From: JAHEFT01 sp964443145
GTDB taxonomy: Bacteria > Pseudomonadota > Gammaproteobacteria > Xanthomonadales > SZUA-36
Direction: 5' to 3'
Assembly: GCA_964443145.1 (NCBI GenBank)
Contig: CAYUBS010000028.1
Coordinates: 1-25,409, forward strand
DNA: 25,409 nt
Part shown: in pieces, positions 23,744-25,409 of the stretch
Position numbering within the stretch: the first letter of the stretch is position 1
How the letters are laid out: each line of letters opens with the position of its first letter
The notes under the pieces: model-generated
What the model was told of the DNA's origin: nothing
Databases searched by the model: none
What the model saw: only the letters and a program-made list of their open reading frames with translations
Program-made: the position numbers and the translations under genes

Positions 23744-24607
23744 TTGGCAGCGCCACGGATATCATTCGAGTTCTTTCCGCCAAGGACGGCGGAACAGCAA
23801 CTCATCCTTGAGTCGACCTGGCAAAAGCTCGCGCCGCTCAAACCGGAATACCTTTCCGTAACCTTCGGTGCGGGTGGCTCCACGCTGGAGGCCACCCGTG
23901 ACACCGTTGAAGCCCTTTCCGCGCAGACCGATGTGCCGGTTGCGCCACATATTTCCTGCATGGCGCAAAACGAGGAGATGCTGAGGCAAATTCTGACGTC
24001 ATACCGTGATGGCGGCGTCAAACGACTGGTGGTGTTGCGCGGTGACCGGCCCGAGGGGATGACAGGGCCCGGACCTTTTCAGTACGCCAATGAACTGGTC
24101 GCTTTTATCCGCAGCGAATTTGGCAATTTTTTTCACATAGAAGTCGCTTGTTACCCCGAATTTCACCCCGAATCGACATCACCTGAATCCGAGCTTTATT
24201 ACTTCAAGCAAAAGGTTGATGCGGGAGCTGACGGGGCTGTTTCCCAATATTTTTACAATGCTGATAGTTATTTCCGGTTTATGGATGACTGTGCCCGGGT
24301 CGGGATCGATATCCCGGTGACTCCGGGCATCATGCCCATTACCAACTATCGTCAGCTTGCCCGCTTTTCGAACATGTGCGGCGCGGAAATTCCCCAGTGG
24401 ATCCGCCGCAGACTGGAGGGATACGGCGACGATGGAGCGGCCATACGGGCCTTTGGCCTGGATGTGGTAACTGATCTGAGTGAACGGCTACTGGCGGGTG
24501 GCGCTCCGGGCCTGCACATTTACACGCTCAATCGCGCCAACGCCAGTTTCCTGCTGTGGCAGAGACTGAACGGTCTGGCCTCGCGAGAAGGTGTCGTCCA
24601 CAAATAA
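23744..24607 (+). CDS. metF: 5,10-methylenetetrahydrofolate reductase
   Basis: A flavoprotein TIM-barrel enzyme that reduces methylene-THF to 5-methyl-THF, the methyl donor for methionine synthesis. The 287 residues show ISFEFFPPRT at 6-15 (catalytic Glu), YLSVTFGAGGST near 36, VVLRGDRP near 94, YPEFHPES near 134, VDAGADGAVSQYFYN near 156 and TPGIMPITNY near 190; the C-terminus has HIYTLNRANAS. The only usable start is TTG 23744, giving MAAPRISFEF. No Shine-Dalgarno is visible, so translation probably depends on ribosomes finishing ahcY. There are just 3 nt between the ahcY stop and this codon. It converges on the downstream peptidase gene with a 7-bp gap. Confidence 0.93.
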   Translation: MAAPRISFEFFPPRTAEQQLILESTWQKLAPLKPEYLSVTFGAGGSTLEATRDTVEALSAQTDVPVAPHISCMAQNEEMLRQILTSYRDGGVKRLVVLRGDRPEGMTGPGPFQYANELVAFIRSEFGNFFHIEVACYPEFHPESTSPESELYYFKQKVDAGADGAVSQYFYNADSYFRFMDDCARVGIDIPVTPGIMPITNYRQLARFSNMCGAEIPQWIRRRLEGYGDDGAAIRAFGLDVVTDLSERLLAGGAPGLHIYTLNRANASFLLWQRLNGLASREGVVHK

Positions 24608-24614
24608 TCTGGTC

Positions 24615-25409
24615 TTATTCATCCCCGAATATAGCCACGTGCACCTTACCGTTGGTGTCTACACTCGCCCGGTACATACCGGGCGTGTTGTAAGTGAGTG
24701 ATACATTGCCCTGCGGATCCATTGCAATGATGCCGCCACTTGCGCCCATCTCGACCAGTTGTTGCATGACCACCTGATCTGCTGCTTCCTGCAGGGTCAC
24801 GCCGGTGAATTGAACCCGGGCGCAGATATCGCGCGCTACTGTGGCGCGGATGAAATACTCACCGTGGCCGGTCGCGCTGACGGCACAGGAACGATTATCT
24901 GCATACGTTCCGGCGCCGATGATCGGTGAATCACCAACCCGGCCCCAGCGCTTGTTGGTCATGCCGCCGGTTGATGTCCCGGCGGCCAGGTCACCGTTTG
25001 CGTCCAGTGCGACCGCGCCGACCGTGGAGAACCACTGGTCCGGTGACTCGGAAAGAGAGCTTGTCTTGTCTTCGCCAGTCGCCTTCGCTTTGGCTTTCTG
25101 CAGTTGTTGCCAACGGTATTCTGTGAAGAAATAACTGTCATCCTCAAAAACGATGTCGTTGTCCCGTGCGAATTTTTCCGCCCCTTCTCCCATCAGCATC
25201 ACGTGAACTGAATCGGTCATCACTTTGCGCGCCAGCAAAATCGGGTTTCTGACGTTGTGTACGCCGGTGACTGCGCCCGCATCCAGGTTGGAACCATCCA
25301 TGATCGATGAATCCAGCTCATTCTTGCCGTCGGCATTGAAGACGGCGCCCCGGGCTGCGTTGAAAAAAGGAGAATCCTCCAGGATCGTGATGGCTTTGGT
25401 GACTGCGTC
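24615..25409 (-). CDS. Isoaspartyl peptidase/L-asparaginase, Ntn-hydrolase family (5' end outside window)
   Basis: A plant-type asparaginase/IaaA-like enzyme that hydrolyses isoaspartyl dipeptides and asparagine. The precursor cleaves itself to expose an N-terminal threonine. 264 codons are visible; the N-terminus is beyond the right edge. Seen are SPFFNAARGAVFNADGKNEL, MDGSNLDAGAVTGVHNVRNP, and the cleavage site with nucleophile Thr in WFSTVGAVALD (Thr codon at 25025-25023). Then come GDLAAGTSTGGMTNKRWGRVGDSP and IGAGTYADNRSCAVSATGHGEYF, which carry the substrate-binding Arg/Asp and Thr-Gly residues. The variable pre-cleavage segment is rich in Lys and Ser (QKAKAKATGEDKTSSLSES). The known reaction concerns damaged proteins or peptide turnover; a location in cytosol or periplasm cannot be judged without the N-terminus. 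Confidence 0.93.
   Translation of the reverse strand, partial: DAVTKAITILEDSPFFNAARGAVFNADGKNELDSSIMDGSNLDAGAVTGVHNVRNPILLARKVMTDSVHVMLMGEGAEKFARDNDIVFEDDSYFFTEYRWQQLQKAKAKATGEDKTSSLSESPDQWFSTVGAVALDANGDLAAGTSTGGMTNKRWGRVGDSPIIGAGTYADNRSCAVSATGHGEYFIRATVARDICARVQFTGVTLQEAADQVVMQQLVEMGASGGIIAMDPQGNVSLTYNTPGMYRASVDTNGKVHVAIFGDE

Overview
The window looks like a piece of a gammaproteobacterial chromosome. Genes are densely packed, G+C is fairly high, and there are no insertion sequences, phage genes, CRISPR arrays or RNA genes that I can recognise. The block rsmE, type IV pilus chemosensory genes, gshB, tonB-like gene, yqgE/ruvX matches the order I remember from Pseudomonas aeruginosa. The methionine-cycle genes (metK, ahcY, metF), nhaB and gloA also fit this class. 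The exact order is not identifiable; a Xanthomonadales/Chromatiales-like lineage is only a guess.

Left part (1-10448). A leftward inositol-monophosphatase-family gene is cut by the window edge. It diverges from rsmE. Next comes a leftward five-gene pilus chemosensory operon, transcribed pilG, pilI, pilJ, chpA, chpC. PilJ is the membrane receptor, PilI and ChpC are CheW-type adaptors, ChpA is a giant multi-phosphotransfer kinase with its own receiver, and PilG is the output response regulator. The locus has no pilH, pilK or chpB.

Middle part (10449-18540). A 238-bp divergent region separates pilG from rightward gshB and a TonB-like gene. Facing them is a compact leftward operon: yqgE, ruvX, a deoxyinosine/hypoxanthine-DNA-glycosylase-like gene, a LOG-family phosphoribohydrolase and a VOC protein. 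Rightward from the same divergence run trmB, an SLC13-type permease with two RCK_C-like domains, a small membrane protein, and a CBS-pair protein with its own apparent promoter.

Right part (18541-25409). An unrecognised 129-residue protein diverges from gloA. Leftward nhaB is divergent from metK-ahcY-metF, which regenerate the activated-methyl cycle: SAM synthesis, SAH removal and 5-methyl-THF supply. The 204-bp nhaB/metK region holds a good promoter, an inverted repeat near the predicted start site and a small leader hairpin. A leftward Ntn-type isoaspartyl peptidase/asparaginase is truncated at the right edge.

I found no clearly new multi-gene system. The points most worth a second look are the five-gene yqgE-to-VOC operon, the reduced pilus chemosensory locus, the same-frame UGA junction between ahcY and metF, the metK control region, and the near absence of space at all five convergent gene ends.
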